A DNA stretch of 9,946 nucleotides from Oscillospiraceae bacterium (GCA_020025175.1 JAHHSM010000065.1:1-9946), one strand, 5' to 3'. Positions 1 through 7,418 are shown, counted from the first letter of the stretch. Translations and numbers: made by a program. Notes: generated by a model not told the origin, from the letters alone.

Positions 1-1358
1 GAATTTCTATGACGCGTACGATAGCTCTGCCCACCACGATACCGCCGGGGACGGCGGCGAATGGTCTTAATAATTAAGAAAAGGAGCACGATTGCAAGGA
101 CCACAGACAAAACTTTTACAATCGTATAGGAGAAGAAAAGTTTCAGCTTGTGCAGAATAGTCAGCAGTTTTGATGCGGGGACTTCATTGGAAGCCAAAAG
201 ATCTGTGGTGGTATATACGGTGCCGCTTTTATCAGAGATGGTAATTGTTCCGAGCTTTTGTCCTTCTGTAACGGGTGCCTGTACTGATTCAGCATCTAAT
301 TGAACCTTCGAAACAAGGTCTTCAACTTTTATATTGGAAGGAAGCAGCACTTCGACGTCGGAAGCAGGGTGCACAGAAACATAATTTGTTTTGTACGAGA
401 GGGTAACGGGAATCTCTTCCACCAAGGCGGCATGATCCAAAATTTTGGTGCGGTTGAAACTGGAGAATCCCCATTCAAACAGCCGCTTGGTTTCAGAAAA
501 ACTTTTATAATTCTCATTCCCATTCTCGTTCGTGCGTTCTGCACCCAGAACAACGCTGATCAGGCTGCGTTTGCCTTTTTCGGCATAAGATACGAGACAG
601 TAGCCTGCATCGCTGGTGTGACCGGTTTTTATACCCTTGGCAGGGGAATAGCGATAACCGATCTTGCGCCAGTTATCCAAAAGGAAATTCGTTGTGTGCA
701 GGGTGCGTGCATCGGACATATTGGTTGCCGGAATCTTATAAAGTGCGGTGTTTGCAATGGTCATAAAGAGGGAATATTTCATCGCCTCTTTGGTGACAAG
801 ATAGATATCCCATGCAGAAGTATAGTGGTCGGGATCGTGCAAACCGCAGGGATTAATAAAATTAGTGTCTTTGCAGCCCAGACGCTTTGCTTCGGCATTC
901 ATATCTGCCACGAATGCATCAACACTTCCCGACACAGCTTCTGCGAGAATGTAGCAGGCCTCGTTGGCGGAAGCGACCATGACACAGTATAAAAGCTGTT
1001 CTACCGTTAATTGTTCACCGACCTTGATGCCTGCGCTGCTGCTGTCAGCAGTCAGCATATCAATGGCGGTTTGGGAAGCGGTGATGGTTTGCCCCAAGGA
1101 CAGCTTTCCTTGATCAATAGCTTTCAATACCAATAAGGTAGTCATACATTTTGTGATACTGGCGGGATACAACTGCTCATTCGCATTTTGATTTAAAAGT
1201 ATCTGCCCTGTGTCAGCATCCACCAGAAGGGCAGCTTTTGCGGAAATATTAATTTGTTCAAAAGGGGTGCCTTCCGGTGCAGCAACTGCTGTAGTGGATA
1301 GTAAGCCGGTTAAAAGGACGCCGACTAAAAAAATTGAAAGGAATCGCAGCTTTTTCAT
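1..1358 (-). CDS. D-alanyl-D-alanine carboxypeptidase (DacF/PBP5-type, peptidase S11), 3' end outside the window
   Basis: Penicillin-binding protein that removes the terminal D-alanine from peptidoglycan stem pentapeptides outside the membrane. Translation from ATG 1358 stays open for 452 codons to the left edge with no stop, so the C-terminal end is missing. Residues 1-26 form a signal peptide with likely cleavage after AVA. All three catalytic motifs of family S11 are present: SITK at 67-70 (nucleophile Ser67), SAN at 130-132 and KTG at 244-246 in GIKTGHT. The peptidase domain spans about 38-275 and a PBP5 C-terminal beta domain about 297-390. A membrane anchor at about 412-430 is followed by an Arg-rich tail (RRRPRRYR). 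Start choice is supported by AGGAG (plus coordinates 1365-1369) 6 nt upstream. It is divergent from the ComEA-like gene. Which paralogue (DacA, DacB or DacF) cannot be settled from sequence alone. Confidence 0.95.
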   Translation of the reverse strand, partial: MKKLRFLSIFLVGVLLTGLLSTTAVAAPEGTPFEQINISAKAALLVDADTGQILLNQNANEQLYPASITKCMTTLLVLKAIDQGKLSLGQTITASQTAIDMLTADSSSAGIKVGEQLTVEQLLYCVMVASANEACYILAEAVSGSVDAFVADMNAEAKRLGCKDTNFINPCGLHDPDHYTSAWDIYLVTKEAMKYSLFMTIANTALYKIPATNMSDARTLHTTNFLLDNWRKIGYRYSPAKGIKTGHTSDAGYCLVSYAEKGKRSLISVVLGAERTNENGNENYKSFSETKRLFEWGFSSFNRTKILDHAALVEEIPVTLSYKTNYVSVHPASDVEVLLPSNIKVEDLVSKVQLDAESVQAPVTEGQKLGTITISDKSGTVYTTTDLLASNEVPASKLLTILHKLKLFFSYTIVKVLSVVLAIVLLFLIIKTIRRRPRRYRGGQSYRTRHRN

Positions 1359-1440
1359 TCTAATCTCCTGTTGTTTATGTTATGCTATATGAGTACGAGT
1401 TGTGTGATGACAGGCACACAGGCGGTAAATCACAATATAC

Positions 1441-1469
1441 AATATAATATCTGGATTTTAGTATACCAA
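1441..1469 (-). promoter_or_regulatory. Candidate promoter of the carboxypeptidase gene
   Basis: Read on the minus strand, TTGGTA (plus 1464-1469) and TATATT (plus 1441-1446) are separated by 17 nt, a reasonable sigma-A-type arrangement with a weak -35. It lies about 83 nt upstream of the ATG. The AT-rich region also holds TATAAT on the plus strand (1443-1448), so the divergent ComEA-like operon may share it, but no good plus-strand -35 is visible at 16-18 nt. Confidence 0.35.
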
Positions 1470-1490
1470 AGATGGAGGGGGAGCGCAACT

Positions 1491-1916
1491 GTGAAAGTGC
1501 CGGAAAAATTGACGAAAACAGAGCTGCTGATTTTGATATTAACTGTAGTGTTTCTGTTGTGTACCGGTGTGATGTTTGTGCTTCGTTTGCAGGCGGCGAA
1601 CGGGAAAATATATGATATCAGCACAGATGTTATTCAGCAGGAGTGGCAAGACGAATTATACGCTGAGAAAGTAAATGCAGTGAAGGAAGTGCCAGAGCCT
1701 ACAGCGGAAAATCCTCTGGACATCAATACGGCAACAGCTGAGGAATTGATCCTGCTGCCGAGTATTGGACCTGTATTGGCAGAACGTATCATCGGATATC
1801 GGGAAGAGAATGGCAGCTTTAAAGATAAAAAGGAAATCATGGATGTGAAGGGCATTGGAAAAGGAATCTATGCAGAGATTGAAGAGCGGATTAGGGTGGA
1901 GGAGAGTGCAGCGTGA
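1491..1916 (+). CDS. Membrane-anchored ComEA-like helix-hairpin-helix protein (short, no SLBB domain)
   Basis: A 141-residue protein. The chosen start is GTG 1491, behind the G-rich site GGAGGGGGAG (1474-1483). The frame is open further upstream to 1371, but that stretch covers the divergent promoter region and has no good ribosome site. Residues about 10-32 form one hydrophobic membrane segment, followed by a polar linker. Residues about 76-135 are a ComEA-type helix-hairpin-helix domain: DINTATAEEL, then LPSIGPVLAERII, then a second hairpin DVKGIGKGIYAEI. In competence systems ComEA binds incoming DNA at the outer membrane face. This copy is shorter than classical ComEA and lacks the SLBB-like domain, and no comEB or comEC follows. 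It overlaps the response regulator gene by 4 nt (GTGA), so translation is probably coupled. A DNA-binding role is inferred from the fold; competence is unproven. Confidence 0.85.
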   Translation: MKVPEKLTKTELLILILTVVFLLCTGVMFVLRLQAANGKIYDISTDVIQQEWQDELYAEKVNAVKEVPEPTAENPLDINTATAEELILLPSIGPVLAERIIGYREENGSFKDKKEIMDVKGIGKGIYAEIEERIRVEESAA

Positions 1917-2593
1917 AGATTTTGGTAGTGGATGATGAACAGCTTCTGGTAAAGGGAATTAAATTCAATCTGGAGCATGATGGTTATGAAGTGGAAACTG
2001 CCTGTGATGGTCAAGCTGCGGTGGATTTGGCACGGAATGTTGGCTACGATTTGATTATTTTAGATGTCATGATGCCGGAAGTGGATGGTTTGGAGGCCTG
2101 TATGCGTATTCGTGAATTTTCTGATGTGCCGGTGATTATGCTGACAGCAAAAGGAGAGGACACGGATAAGCTGATGGGTTTCGATTGTGGTGCAGATGAC
2201 TATATGACAAAGCCGTTTAATATTTTGGAGCTGAAAGCGCGTGTAAAAGCATTGCTCAAGCGCACAGCCAATGTGGCAGAAAAAGAGAAAAGGGAAGAAA
2301 TCACCATTGGGACACTGACACTGAATCAGCGGGAGCATGTTGTGCATCGGGATGGAGAACTTGTGGAGCTGACAGCAAAAGAATATGATTTGCTGGAGCT
2401 TTTGATGAAGAATCCACGACGTGTATACAGTCGTGAAACACTGATGAATATTGTCTGGGGATATGAGTATCAGGGAGATTTTCGCACAGTGGATGTCCAT
2501 GTGAGAAGGCTTCGTGAGAAAATCGAAGTGAATCCTGCTGAGCCGGAGTATATCCAGACAAAATGGGGAGTGGGGTACTATTTTAAAGGGTAA
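1913..2593 (+). CDS. OmpR/PhoB-family two-component response regulator
   Basis: A 226-residue cytoplasmic transcription regulator. The N-terminal receiver domain (about 1-120) has the acidic pocket DDE at 7-9, phospho-acceptor Asp51 in LILDVMMP, switch Thr78 and the conserved Lys100 in TKPF. The C-terminal winged-helix DNA-binding domain (about 128-225) has ELTAKEYDLLELL, the recognition region with TVDVHVRRLREK, and the terminal hairpin WGVGYYF. The GTG start overlaps the preceding stop codon and has GGAGGAG (1898-1904) 8 nt upstream. The cognate kinase follows directly. The protein resembles the YycF/PhoP/MtrA-like group, but the regulon cannot be read from the sequence. Confidence 0.95.
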   Translation: MKILVVDDEQLLVKGIKFNLEHDGYEVETACDGQAAVDLARNVGYDLIILDVMMPEVDGLEACMRIREFSDVPVIMLTAKGEDTDKLMGFDCGADDYMTKPFNILELKARVKALLKRTANVAEKEKREEITIGTLTLNQREHVVHRDGELVELTAKEYDLLELLMKNPRRVYSRETLMNIVWGYEYQGDFRTVDVHVRRLREKIEVNPAEPEYIQTKWGVGYYFKG

Positions 2594-2615
2594 GGGCAGA
2601 AGCATTCAGCTGCGT

Positions 2616-3998
2616 ATGGCAATTAGCTATATATTGATCATTGCTGCGGTTTTGCTATTAATGAATACCTATCCATTGATGGCATCCCAAAACATGGTGT
2701 TTAAATCTAAGCAAACAACATTGCAGAACAGTGTTTCCATAATGATCTCTGCTTTATCGGGACTGGATGTGCTGACGGAAAAAAATGTGGCCCAGGCGGT
2801 GACGGTTGCAGAAGAAACTGGGATCTCGCGCGTACTTGTGACGAATGCTGCTGGGAAAGTGCTGTATGATAACCGGGAAACCGGAAATGCTGTGGGAGAT
2901 TATGCGCTGTATACAGAAATTGTACAGGCACTTGCGGGTAATGATGCGTTTCATTCGTGCTATCATGAGGGGGCCTTTCGCAGCCGCGCAGCTTCACCGG
3001 TTGTTTACCGAGGTGAAATCATCGGGGCGGTTTATGCCTATGAATATGACACAGAACAGGCACTTTTGCTGCGTGGACTGCAAGGTAATTTGAAACGTAT
3101 CTCGATAATTGTTGCAGTTGTTGTGGTGGTCATGAGCTTGCTGCTTTCTAAAATGCTGACAGTTCGTTTTAATCGGCTGCTTTCTGCAATGCGGATCGTT
3201 CGGGAAGGAAATTATAATCATCGTACCGATGTGGAAGGAAACGATGAAATTGCAGAGCTGGCAAAGGAATTTGACAGTTTAACGGATCGTCTGCAAGTGA
3301 CAGAAAATGTGCGCCGCCGTTTTGTGGCAGATGCTTCCCATGAGCTGAAAACGCCTTTGGCATCCATTCTGCTCCTTTCAGATTCCATATTACAGACACA
3401 AGAGATGGACGAGGTCACTGTGCGGGAGTTTGTGGGAGATATCCGTTCGGAATCGGAACGGCTGCAGCGTATTACAGAAGAATTGCTGCGTTTGACAAAG
3501 CTGGATGATCAGGTGGGAAAGAAAAGCAGTGCCGTGCAAATTGAAGAAGTGATTAATCGCGTTGTACATATGCTGCGGATGCTGGCGCAGGAGGAGGGGC
3601 TTTCCCTTGAAACAGAGATTCTGGATTCCTGCACAGTCATCAGTACTGAAGATGATCTGTATCAAATTGTGTATAATTTGGTGGAAAATGCAATCAAGTA
3701 TAATCATCGGAACGGTTTTGTACGGATTCGTCTGCGGAATCAGGAAAATTGTGCAAACCTTACTGTGGAGGATAACGGTATCGGTGTTCCGCAGGAAGAT
3801 CTTGAGAAAATATTTGACAGGTTTTATCGTGTAGATAAGGCGCGTTCCAGAGCAGCCGGCGGTACGGGACTCGGTCTTTCCATCGTACGCGATACGGCGC
3901 TGCGATATGGTGGTAATGTGACAGCTGCGCGCCGCAAAGAAGGCGGTACGATTTTTACGCTGACAATGCCGCTGTGCAGAGAGGGGGATCTTCAATGA
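2616..3998 (+). CDS. Sensor histidine kinase with HAMP domain, partner of the upstream response regulator
   Basis: Membrane kinase of 460 residues from ATG 2616. TM1 is at about 3-22. An extracytoplasmic sensor at about 23-160 contains a Cache/PAS-like strand pattern (VTNAAGKVLYDN at 75-86). TM2 is at about 162-181 and a HAMP linker at about 182-233. The HisKA dimerisation helix carries the autophosphorylated His242 in ASHELKTP. The ATPase domain has the N box with Asn358 in NLVENAIKYN, the G1 box DNGIG at 386-390 and the G2 box GTGLG at 416-420. All key residues are intact. The start is uncertain: the frame continues upstream as KGKGRSIQLR, typical kinase N-terminal sequence, and AAGGG (2592-2596) is too far from ATG 2616 but 7 nt from an in-frame ATT at 2604. 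Its stop overlaps the lipoprotein ATG by 4 nt. Confidence 0.95.
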   Translation: MAISYILIIAAVLLLMNTYPLMASQNMVFKSKQTTLQNSVSIMISALSGLDVLTEKNVAQAVTVAEETGISRVLVTNAAGKVLYDNRETGNAVGDYALYTEIVQALAGNDAFHSCYHEGAFRSRAASPVVYRGEIIGAVYAYEYDTEQALLLRGLQGNLKRISIIVAVVVVVMSLLLSKMLTVRFNRLLSAMRIVREGNYNHRTDVEGNDEIAELAKEFDSLTDRLQVTENVRRRFVADASHELKTPLASILLLSDSILQTQEMDEVTVREFVGDIRSESERLQRITEELLRLTKLDDQVGKKSSAVQIEEVINRVVHMLRMLAQEEGLSLETEILDSCTVISTEDDLYQIVYNLVENAIKYNHRNGFVRIRLRNQENCANLTVEDNGIGVPQEDLEKIFDRFYRVDKARSRAAGGTGLGLSIVRDTALRYGGNVTAARRKEGGTIFTLTMPLCREGDLQ

Positions 3999-4888
3999 AA
4001 CGTTTCGGTTTTGTATCTTTCATGGTGTGTGTATCACTGGTTTTGCTTGCAGGCTGTATGAGGCAGGATGAGAGCGTGCAGAATACCTATGCGGTTTATT
4101 GCAAGGCTAATATGGAGTATACGGGCGGCGAGGATTCTGTGTATGCAGTTAAAAGCAAGGCGGATGGAGAGAATCTCACGCGTGTGGCATCTGCTTTGCT
4201 GCTGAAAATGATCGAGGCTCATGGAGAGCGATACGAAAGTCCTATGCCGGATGGGACCAAAGTCTTAGATGTGCAAATTGAGGGGGACCTCGCAACTGTA
4301 AATCTATCAGAAGAATATGCCGATTTGACAGGGATTGATTTAACACTGGCAGACTCGTGTATTGCATTGACGCTTTGCCAAATTGGCACAGTTGAGCGCG
4401 TGCGTATCTTGGTTGAGGGCAAGCATCTTCCGTATCGTGATCGTCAAATTATTTCCGATGCTGATGTGCTTTTGAGCCATATGGATGATGAAATGCGGAT
4501 GCTGCGTGTGCGTTTGTATTTCCTGGATACGAAAACGAAAAAGCTGTCTTCAGAAATTCGGAAGATACAAATGTACGAAGGACAGACAAAGGCAGAAGCT
4601 TTGGTTGATGCATTGCTTGGGGGACCGGACAGTGCAGCCTTGACAGCGGTGATCCCTAAATCTGTGGAGGTTCGCTCTGTTCGAGTGGATGCTGGTATCT
4701 GCTATGTGAATTTGTCAAAAGAATTTATAGAAAATATTCCTGACAGTATGCAGGAGCAGAAAAGTGTGATATACTCCTTGGTAAAATCGCTGTGCTCCGT
4801 GAGCGATATTGAAGCGGTACAGATTGTGGTGGAAGGAGAAAATATCAGCTATTATGGCGGCATTGATATCAGTGTTCCGTTGAGTTGA
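3995..4888 (+). CDS. GerMN-domain lipoprotein encoded with the two-component system (LpqB-like context)
   Basis: A 297-residue exported lipoprotein. The start ATG 3995 overlaps the kinase stop (ATGA), with the G-rich site GAGGGGG (3981-3987) 7 nt before it. Residues 1-20 are a signal peptide ending in the lipobox LLAGC, so Cys21 should be lipidated. Two GerMN domains follow. The first, at about 60-150, shows DLATVNLSEEYADL and VERVRILVEGK. The second, at about 200-295, shows GICYVNLSKEF and EAVQIVVEGE. GerMN domains occur in the spore germination/sporulation protein GerM and in actinobacterial LpqB. In mtrA-mtrB-lpqB the lipoprotein binds the extracytoplasmic part of the kinase MtrB. The identical gene order here suggests a similar modulator role, which is inference. 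The domain does not prove that the organism sporulates. Confidence 0.88.
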   Translation: MKRFGFVSFMVCVSLVLLAGCMRQDESVQNTYAVYCKANMEYTGGEDSVYAVKSKADGENLTRVASALLLKMIEAHGERYESPMPDGTKVLDVQIEGDLATVNLSEEYADLTGIDLTLADSCIALTLCQIGTVERVRILVEGKHLPYRDRQIISDADVLLSHMDDEMRMLRVRLYFLDTKTKKLSSEIRKIQMYEGQTKAEALVDALLGGPDSAALTAVIPKSVEVRSVRVDAGICYVNLSKEFIENIPDSMQEQKSVIYSLVKSLCSVSDIEAVQIVVEGENISYYGGIDISVPLS

Positions 4889-4926
4889 GTGCGGTGATGA
4901 TAGAGAAAAGAAAGGAATGATTGGTG

Positions 4927-6204
4927 ATGAATCACATCAATACGATTTGCGTCCAGGGTGGATACACTCCCGGAAACGGTGAACCACGTCAAATTCCCAT
5001 TATTCAGAGTACGACATTTAAATATGATACCTCTGAAGATATGGGGAAACTTTTTGATTTGGAGGCAAACGGCTATTTTTACACACGTCTGCAGAATCCA
5101 ACCAGTGATTATGTAGCGGCAAAAATTGCCCAGCTGGAAGGGGGAACAGCGGCGATGCTGACTTCCTCCGGTCAGGCGGCAAATTTCATGGCGCTGTTTA
5201 ATATCTGTTCCTGCGGTGACCATATTGTTTCGTCTTCTGCCGTTTACGGCGGCACGTTCAATCTGATTGACGTAACCATGCGTAAGATGGGTATTGATGT
5301 GACTTTTATTGCGCCTGACTGCACAGATGAAGAGCTGAATGCGGCTTTTCGTGAAAATACAAAAGTCGTTTTTGGCGAAACGATCGCAAATCCTGCATTG
5401 ACCGTTTTGGATATTGAGCGCTTTGCAGCTGCAGCCCATGCCCACGGCGTACCTCTGATGATCGACAATACCTTTGCAACACCTGTAAATTGCCGTCCAA
5501 TCGAGTGGGGCGCGGATATTGTGACACATTCTACTACTAAATATATGGATGGTCATGGCGCATCTGTGGGCGGTGTCATTGTCGACAGCGGAAAGTTTGA
5601 TTGGCTGGCACACGCCGATAAATTCCCTGGTTTGTGTACACCGGATGAAAGTTATCACGGTGTTACCTATGCAGAACAGTTTGGCCGGGAAGGCGCATTT
5701 ATTACCAAAGCAACTGCGCAGTTGATGCGTGACTTCGGCTGCACGCAGTCTCCTCAGAATGCGTTTATTTTGAATCTGGGTTTGGAAAGTTTGCATGTGC
5801 GCATGAAGCGTCATTGTGAAAACGGTCAGGCTGTGGCGGAATTTTTGAGCAGTCATCCGAAAATCAGCTGGGTAAGATACTGCGGTCTGCCGGACGATAA
5901 ATATCATGCTTTGGCAGAAAAGTATCTGCCAAACGGTTCCTGCGGCGTGGTATCTTTCGGTGTAAAGGGCGGCAGAAGCGCGGCGGAAACCTTTATGAAG
6001 CATTTGAAGGTGGCTGCGATTGAAACCCATGTGGCAGATGCACGCACCTGCTGCTTGCATCCTGCATCCAGCACCCATCGTCAGATGAGTGATGAGCAGC
6101 TGGCTGCTGCAGGGGTAGGCCCTGATTTGATCCGTATGTCCTGCGGCTTGGAAGATGCTCGCGATTTGATTGCGGACATTGAACAGGCGTTGGCTGAAGT
6201 TTGA
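4927..6204 (+). CDS. metY: O-acetylhomoserine sulfhydrylase (MetY-type, PLP-dependent Cys/Met metabolism enzyme)
   Basis: Cytoplasmic PLP enzyme that makes L-homocysteine from O-acetyl-L-homoserine and sulfide in methionine synthesis. Length is 425 residues from ATG 4927, typical for MetY. AAAGGA (4911-4916) lies 10 nt upstream of ATG; in-frame TTG 4921 and GTG 4924 are alternatives. Family signatures include the N-terminal INTICVQGGYTP, the substrate/PLP loop YTRLQNPT, Tyr107 in AVYGGTFNL (ring stacking), Asp180 in DNTFATP (pyridine nitrogen) and the PLP lysine Lys205 in THSTTKYMDGHG. The C-terminal HPASSTHRQ and RMSCGLED motifs are also present. The AVYGGT loop lacks the active-site Cys of methionine gamma-lyases, favouring MetY. 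It starts 38 nt after the lipoprotein gene with no terminator between and no visible SAM riboswitch, so readthrough is likely. Confidence 0.92.
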   Translation: MNHINTICVQGGYTPGNGEPRQIPIIQSTTFKYDTSEDMGKLFDLEANGYFYTRLQNPTSDYVAAKIAQLEGGTAAMLTSSGQAANFMALFNICSCGDHIVSSSAVYGGTFNLIDVTMRKMGIDVTFIAPDCTDEELNAAFRENTKVVFGETIANPALTVLDIERFAAAAHAHGVPLMIDNTFATPVNCRPIEWGADIVTHSTTKYMDGHGASVGGVIVDSGKFDWLAHADKFPGLCTPDESYHGVTYAEQFGREGAFITKATAQLMRDFGCTQSPQNAFILNLGLESLHVRMKRHCENGQAVAEFLSSHPKISWVRYCGLPDDKYHALAEKYLPNGSCGVVSFGVKGGRSAAETFMKHLKVAAIETHVADARTCCLHPASSTHRQMSDEQLAAAGVGPDLIRMSCGLEDARDLIADIEQALAEV

Positions 6205-6216
6205 ATTGTATTGAGA

Positions 6217-6257
6217 GAATTCTCCGTTGGAAGTTTTCCGGCGGAGGATTCTTTTTT
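6217..6257 (+). terminator. Rho-independent terminator after metY
   Basis: Arms 6217-6230 and 6238-6251 pair over 14 bp with a few G-U wobbles around a 7-nt AAGTTTT loop, followed by six T (6252-6257). It lies 12 nt after the metY stop and is the first terminator downstream of the ComEA-like gene, so it probably ends the whole cluster. Confidence 0.85.
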
Positions 6258-6258
6258 A

Positions 6259-6287
6259 TTGACAAACTTTTTTTGCAGTGATACTAT
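6259..6287 (+). promoter_or_regulatory. Sigma-A-type promoter of the SPFH/ribbon-helix-helix gene pair
   Basis: A consensus -35 TTGACA (6259-6264) and a -10 TACTAT (6282-6287) are 17 nt apart, with an extended TGA before the -10. A perfect TATAAT at 6285-6290 overlaps but would need a 20-nt spacer. Transcription would begin near 6294, inside the adjacent dyad, leaving a leader of about 88 nt. Confidence 0.75.
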
Positions 6288-6289
6288 AA

Positions 6290-6314
6290 TTATGATATCA
6301 AAATAATATCATAA
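6290..6314. promoter_or_regulatory. Dyad over the predicted transcription start: candidate operator
   Basis: TTATGATAT (6290-6298) and ATATCATAA (6306-6314) are perfect 9-bp inverted arms with a 7-nt spacer. Related TGATA/TATCA pentamers occur four times nearby (6279, 6293, 6296 and 6307). The site overlaps the expected +1 just after the -10 box, a typical repressor position. The stem is A/T only and lacks a T-run, so it is a poor terminator. The ribbon-helix-helix protein of the same operon is a natural candidate ligand, by inference. Confidence 0.45.
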
Positions 6315-6381
6315 AAGATCAACAGAAATGATGCCGCAATAAAGTAATATTCCTTGCGCAAATAGAAAGGAGCATGACGAA

Positions 6382-7407
6382 ATGGAAGAGAAAAATGTTG
6401 CTTATGAAGAAAAAGTGATCGGTGGAGGGCAGAATGGTATTTTGCTGCTGATTATCGGTATTTTGCTGATTGCGGCAAGTATACCGCTGATCATTGCCGG
6501 CGCAATTCATCTGGAACAGTCATGGGACCCGGCTCGCGCAGGGATCGGCGTGGCCTGCATGATACTGGGCTTTGTGCTGCCGATTATAGGTGCTGTTCTC
6601 CTGTGCGGGTTGAAAGTGGTCAAGCCCAACGAAGCACTGGTACTCACATTGTTCGGTAAGTACTATGGCACGTTGAAGGGTGCAGGGTTCTATTTTGTCA
6701 ATCCCTTCTGTACGGCAGTCAATCCGACCATAGGAACCACACTGGAGCCGCAGGCGGAAAAACCTGCAAATGATTTTTCCGGAATGAAACTCAGAAAAAA
6801 AGGCGATAATGCTTCCGGTAAAGCTATTTCACTCAAAGCAATTACTTTGAATAATGGCAAGCAAAAAATCAATGATGCCATGGGTAACCCTATCGAAATT
6901 GGTATTGTTGTGATCTGGCGTGTAGTAGATACCACAAAGGCTGTGTTTAGTGTGGATAACTATATGGAGTTTCTTTCGATTCAGGCAGATTCTGCACTGC
7001 GTAATATCGTGCGTCTCTATCCCTACGATATTACGGATGGTGATGATGAAATGTCTTTGCGTGGAAGCAGCCAGGAGGTAGCAGAGCAGCTGAAAACCGA
7101 AATTCAGAAAAAGGTTGAAATTGCCGGGCTTGAAGTGTTGGAGGCACGTATCACTCATTTGGCATATGCACCGGAAATTGCTGCGGCAATGTTGCAGCGC
7201 CAGCAGGCTGCTGCTGTGATTGATGCGAGAAAAATGATTGTAGACGGTGCAGTGGGCATGGTTACCATGGCGCTTGAAAAGTTGAGCGAGGAGCAGGTTG
7301 TAGAATTGGACGAAGAGCGTAAGGCGGCCATGATCTCAAATCTTTTGGTTGTGTTGTGCGGCAATAAAGATGCACAGCCTATTGTGAATTCCGGCAGCAT
7401 TTACTAA
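6382..7407 (+). CDS. SPFH/band-7 (stomatin-prohibitin-flotillin) domain membrane protein
   Basis: A 341-residue integral membrane protein. The start ATG 6382 has AAAGGAG (6366-6372) 9 nt upstream. Two hydrophobic segments at about 17-41 and 54-76 precede an SPFH domain at about 77-270, which opens with GLKVVKPNEALVLTLFGKYYGTLKGAGFYFVNP split over 76-108. The domain continues with VVIWRVVDTTKAVFSVDNY and closes with LEVLEARITHLAYAPEIAAAM. A short Ala-rich helix, MLQRQQAAAVIDARK, follows and the C-terminus ends at NSGSIY. SPFH proteins assemble into membrane microdomains or ring-shaped cages and often regulate proteases. No NfeD or FtsH partner is encoded nearby; instead an Arc-like DNA-binding gene follows, probably in the same transcript. 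The family call is firm and the specific role unknown. Confidence 0.92.
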   Translation: MEEKNVAYEEKVIGGGQNGILLLIIGILLIAASIPLIIAGAIHLEQSWDPARAGIGVACMILGFVLPIIGAVLLCGLKVVKPNEALVLTLFGKYYGTLKGAGFYFVNPFCTAVNPTIGTTLEPQAEKPANDFSGMKLRKKGDNASGKAISLKAITLNNGKQKINDAMGNPIEIGIVVIWRVVDTTKAVFSVDNYMEFLSIQADSALRNIVRLYPYDITDGDDEMSLRGSSQEVAEQLKTEIQKKVEIAGLEVLEARITHLAYAPEIAAAMLQRQQAAAVIDARKMIVDGAVGMVTMALEKLSEEQVVELDEERKAAMISNLLVVLCGNKDAQPIVNSGSIY

Positions 7408-7418
7408 CTAAGAACTCA

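Noticed and set aside
300..992. Open frame of 230 codons on the plus strand
   Set aside because: It is antisense to the carboxypeptidase, whose minus-strand frame has a signal peptide and all three S11 motifs; the plus-strand product resembles no family and lacks a ribosome site.
3390..3995. Open frame of about 200 codons antisense to the kinase
   Set aside because: The kinase H, N, G1 and G2 boxes are intact on the plus strand; the antisense product shows no domain and no start signal.
3995..4888. Spore germination gene gerM as proof of sporulation
   Set aside because: GerMN domains also occur in non-sporulating actinobacteria, and the operon context is a two-component system rather than a sporulation locus.
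4852..6078. Open frame of 408 codons on the minus strand
   Set aside because: It is antisense to metY, which has every expected PLP-enzyme motif. The product is rich in Cys, His and Arg in the way typical of antisense translations.
6290..6314. Rho-independent terminator
   Set aside because: The stem is almost entirely A/T, lacks a following T-run and lies at the predicted start of transcription.
6205..6381. Riboswitch or small RNA in the metY-SPFH spacer
   Set aside because: The spacer is explained by a terminator, a promoter and a short dyad; no further conserved structured element was recognised.
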